Positions 52,531 through 54,589 of a stretch of 54,589 nt of DNA are shown here, piece by piece; the stretch's first letter is position 1, and each line of letters begins with the position of its first letter. The stretch covers positions 1 through 54,589 of the forward strand of contig JAGHVB010000066.1 in the NCBI GenBank assembly GCA_018064525.1, written 5' to 3'. The translations under genes and the position numbers were made by a program. The stretch is from Candidatus Treponema merdequi (lineage in GTDB: Bacteria; Spirochaetota; Spirochaetia; Treponematales; Treponemataceae). The notes under the pieces are model-generated. The model saw only the letters and a program-made list of their open reading frames with translations. It was not told the DNA's origin and ran no database searches.

Positions 52531-53722
52531 CATACACCTCATCGTCGCGGCCGGCGATGATTAATTGGCCGTCTTCCCATGCATGACGGAGATGGCTGTA
52601 AAATTTCTGTGTAATTTCATTACAATCACGCTTGAGCATTGGTTTTCTGACTTGTTCTTCTTCAAGAACTATGTCAGCACGAGTTTTTGAAATATTCTTA
52701 AATATTTTTTCACGGAATTCATCCGGTTTATCACCAATAAGATAAGCAAGTTCTGTATCATTAAATTCCCGAAGATATCCCTGAAGATAACGATCATCAG
52801 CACCAAGAACATCATCCATTGTAAAGAGTCTTGTCTGTAAATCTTCTCCAAGTTCTGGATCTCCGGTCCTGAGAGAATCAATAATATCCTGTTCAGCCTT
52901 AAAATCCATCTTTTTAAGGATTTCAGCAAGGACACCTCGACCATCAATCTGATTCGTTTTTATATCAATCTGCTTAAGAGATTTTTCATGCATTGCTTTA
53001 TCAACACGATGCAAAACATCAGGTGATACTTTTTTTGTATGTGCAAGCTGCATGATAACTTCTTTTTTATCTTCACCTGAAAGTTTATTTATTACATCTG
53101 CAGCTTTTTTTGGTGGAACATAGGAAAGGACGAGTGCCTTAACAGCATTTGCTTCTCCTTTTAGAAGTTCAAGGATTCTTTCAGGTTCTTTTTCTCCAAG
53201 ATACGAAAATGGCTTTTCTTCTTCTTCAAGATTAAGACGCGACATAAGATCCTGTGCACGCTGCTTACCAAATGCCTTTTCAAGTATATTTTGAGCAGTA
53301 TGAGTTCCACCAGATTCTTTTACACGATTTATTATGGAATCAAATTCTTCAAGAATTTCAAGAGCTTCATCAGGATCAATTTTTCTTACAGCTGTAATTT
53401 CTGGAATGATTTTTTCAGTTTCTTCCTGAGAAAGATGTTTTATTACAAGAGCTGCCTGATCAACACCGATTAAAATTAAAAACTTTGCAACTCTGCGGTA
53501 AACATCTTCTTTACCCCCAGGAGCCTGAGGAACTTTTAAAAGACCACCATGAGTTAAAGCATCAGCCGCTGCTTTTAATTCCGGATTACCAGAAAATTTT
53601 GAAGACTTTTTTTCACTTGAATCTTCCGTCATCTTTATAACCGATTTTATATTCTCATCTGTTCTGGAATTGGTTTTACTGTTTGATTTATATGCATTTG
53701 CCCGTAAATCGTTTAAATTCAT
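52526..53722 (-). CDS. fliG1: Flagellar switch-related protein FliG1
   Basis: 398 residues, the length of spirochaete FliG1 (the motor FliG2 is about 344). A disordered N-terminal 45 residues precede FliG-type armadillo repeats (VAKFLILIGVDQAALVIKHL, EKEPERILELLKGEANAVKA, LVLSYVPPKKAADVINKL). The C-terminal domain has the FLFTMDDVLGADDRYLQGYL-like segment but lacks the strict charged torque set. In Borrelia FliG1 is needed for a subset of flagella. GAGGAAAGGGG precedes the ATG. It follows the GGDEF-like gene by 18 nt. Confidence 0.9.
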   Translation of the reverse strand: MNLNDLRANAYKSNSKTNSRTDENIKSVIKMTEDSSEKKSSKFSGNPELKAAADALTHGGLLKVPQAPGGKEDVYRRVAKFLILIGVDQAALVIKHLSQEETEKIIPEITAVRKIDPDEALEILEEFDSIINRVKESGGTHTAQNILEKAFGKQRAQDLMSRLNLEEEEKPFSYLGEKEPERILELLKGEANAVKALVLSYVPPKKAADVINKLSGEDKKEVIMQLAHTKKVSPDVLHRVDKAMHEKSLKQIDIKTNQIDGRGVLAEILKKMDFKAEQDIIDSLRTGDPELGEDLQTRLFTMDDVLGADDRYLQGYLREFNDTELAYLIGDKPDEFREKIFKNISKTRADIVLEEEQVRKPMLKRDCNEITQKFYSHLRHAWEDGQLIIAGRDDEVYV

Positions 53723-53740
53723 TCCCCTTTCCTCACCCTG

Positions 53741-54589
53741 TTAATTATTGATTACATTGATATTTTTCTCAAACATCAAAGAATGTGCTTTATTTATTGT
53801 TTCCTGAATATCAGTATCAGGAGTATCTCTCGTTGCAAGACCATATGAAAAATCTATATCAAATTCCATAAAATCATCATCATTAATTGATTCTTCAATT
53901 CTGTCCATTACATTTTGAGCAACATCCAATTCTGCAGGAAAAAGAAGAATAATTTTTCCATTTTCATAAGATGCAAAATCAGTTCCTCTGATTTTTGCTC
54001 TTATACATTCTGAAACATGAATTAAAGCTATATTGGAATTTATTGTCTGTCTCGAATTATTTTTTAATTGAACGGAACATGCTGCAACAGAATAAGGAAA
54101 TTTACGATACATATTTATTTCACGGATTTTTTTTGCAAGAACATGCTGACCAAGAAGTCCTGTAATATTATCCGTCATGGAAGCTTGTTGTAAATCTGAA
54201 AATGATTTTAGAAGTTCTGTAATATCATGAAGAACAAAAAATGAACATCTCGTAACATTTCTAAAATAAGAAATTTTTCTGTAATCAAGCTGACAGATTC
54301 TTCTTTCTTCATCTTTTCCTTTAACATAAATTTGCTCAACAGAAAAAGAATCTGAAGGAACTGACCCCAGCGGAACATATTCAGAAATAAATTTTTTTAT
54401 TGAAAGTTTAAATATGTCATTATTTGTAAAAGCAAAAAACTGTTTTGCAGATTCATTAAAATCAACAAGAAGGTCATCAGCATTAAAAATGACACAAATA
54501 TCACTTGATCTGTCAAACAGACTTGAACGTAAACCTTTTTTTACAAAAACAGGTTTATCTCTGTAAATCAAAATGAAATAAAATATTGG
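53741..54589 (-). CDS. PAS/degenerate GGDEF protein, 5' end cut by window
   Basis: At least 276 residues from TTG 54571, but the frame stays open to the edge (codons for Pro-Ile-Phe-Tyr-Phe-Ile) with no ribosome site, so the gene almost certainly begins beyond. The opening FYFILIYRDKPVFVKKGLRS looks like the end of a membrane region. A PAS domain follows (about 22-115: DICVIFNADDLLVDFNESAK), then a GGDEF-type domain (about 128-276: DNITGLLGQHVLAKKIREIN). The GGDEF loop reads SYENGKIILLF, so cyclase activity is unlikely. Operon with fliG1. Confidence 0.72.
   Translation of the reverse strand, partial: PIFYFILIYRDKPVFVKKGLRSSLFDRSSDICVIFNADDLLVDFNESAKQFFAFTNNDIFKLSIKKFISEYVPLGSVPSDSFSVEQIYVKGKDEERRICQLDYRKISYFRNVTRCSFFVLHDITELLKSFSDLQQASMTDNITGLLGQHVLAKKIREINMYRKFPYSVAACSVQLKNNSRQTINSNIALIHVSECIRAKIRGTDFASYENGKIILLFPAELDVAQNVMDRIEESINDDDFMEFDIDFSYGLATRDTPDTDIQETINKAHSLMFEKNINVINN

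Overview
The window looks like chromosomal DNA from a spirochaete of the genus Treponema, probably a gut or rumen lineage. It is AT-rich and carries two tandem FlaB core flagellins. The order flaB-flaB-flaG-fliD-(orphan)-PilZ-(small gene)-tsaE-tsaB, followed by the reverse-strand set flgN-flgK-flgL-fliW-csrA, matches the treponemal motility layout I remember from T. pallidum. A 398-residue FliG1-type protein near the right end also fits. A leucine synthesis gene, a dipeptide transporter and deoC suggest a larger metabolic genome than T. pallidum has.

Layout. 1-8.2 kb: flagellin, cap and c-di-GMP receptor genes on the + strand, ending in two tRNA t6A modification genes. 8.2-12.6 kb: hook-junction genes with the CsrA/FliW flagellin control pair on the - strand. 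12.7-13.1 kb: a His-Arg-Lys tRNA cluster. 13.2-20.9 kb: an HD-GYP phosphodiesterase gene leading into a five-gene oligopeptide ABC transporter, closed by a convergent, catalytically degenerate HD-GYP gene. 21-22.8 kb: a sugar-phosphate kinase, a DUF554 membrane protein and tRNA-Leu. 23-28.7 kb: three cell-envelope proteins of unknown role (membrane-anchored, SH3-domain lipoprotein, ankyrin). 28.7-36.4 kb: reverse-strand metabolism (carboxyltransferase, degenerate M16 lipoprotein, leuA with an attenuator, DUF4954). 36.5-45.2 kb: MBL hydrolase, deoC, ferredoxin, LysM/M23 protein, class A PBP, ParB-like protein and rlmJ. 45.2-54.6 kb: clpB, two unknown genes, an M16C peptidase, fliG1 and a partial PAS/GGDEF-like gene.

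How it works together. Motility and cyclic-di-GMP dominate: flagellins, cap, hook junction, FliG1, PilZ, two HD-GYP proteins and a GGDEF-like protein. Three sigma-28 (FliA)-type promoters can be read: before the first flaB, before flgN, and before an apparently undescribed small RNA at 41.03-41.11 kb whose hairpin loop is rich in CCCCUCCC. CsrA and FliW lie next to the hook genes, and the first flagellin leader has clustered GGA motifs.

The most interesting non-coding signals are five. (1) The sigma-28 small RNA candidate. (2) A leucine attenuator upstream of leuA, with an 18-residue leader peptide carrying three consecutive CTA codons. (3) A 270-bp hairpin-rich element at 31.95-32.21 kb whose two halves share a conserved tail but carry hairpins with different, compensated stems around a constant GTA loop. 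(4) A short palindromic repeat inserted in frame three times at a 42-bp period inside rlmJ, and found again overlapping the fliG1 stop codon. (5) Several genes whose -10 box sits 6-8 nt before the start codon, suggesting leaderless mRNAs. All calls are from reading the sequence; no searches or folding programs were run.
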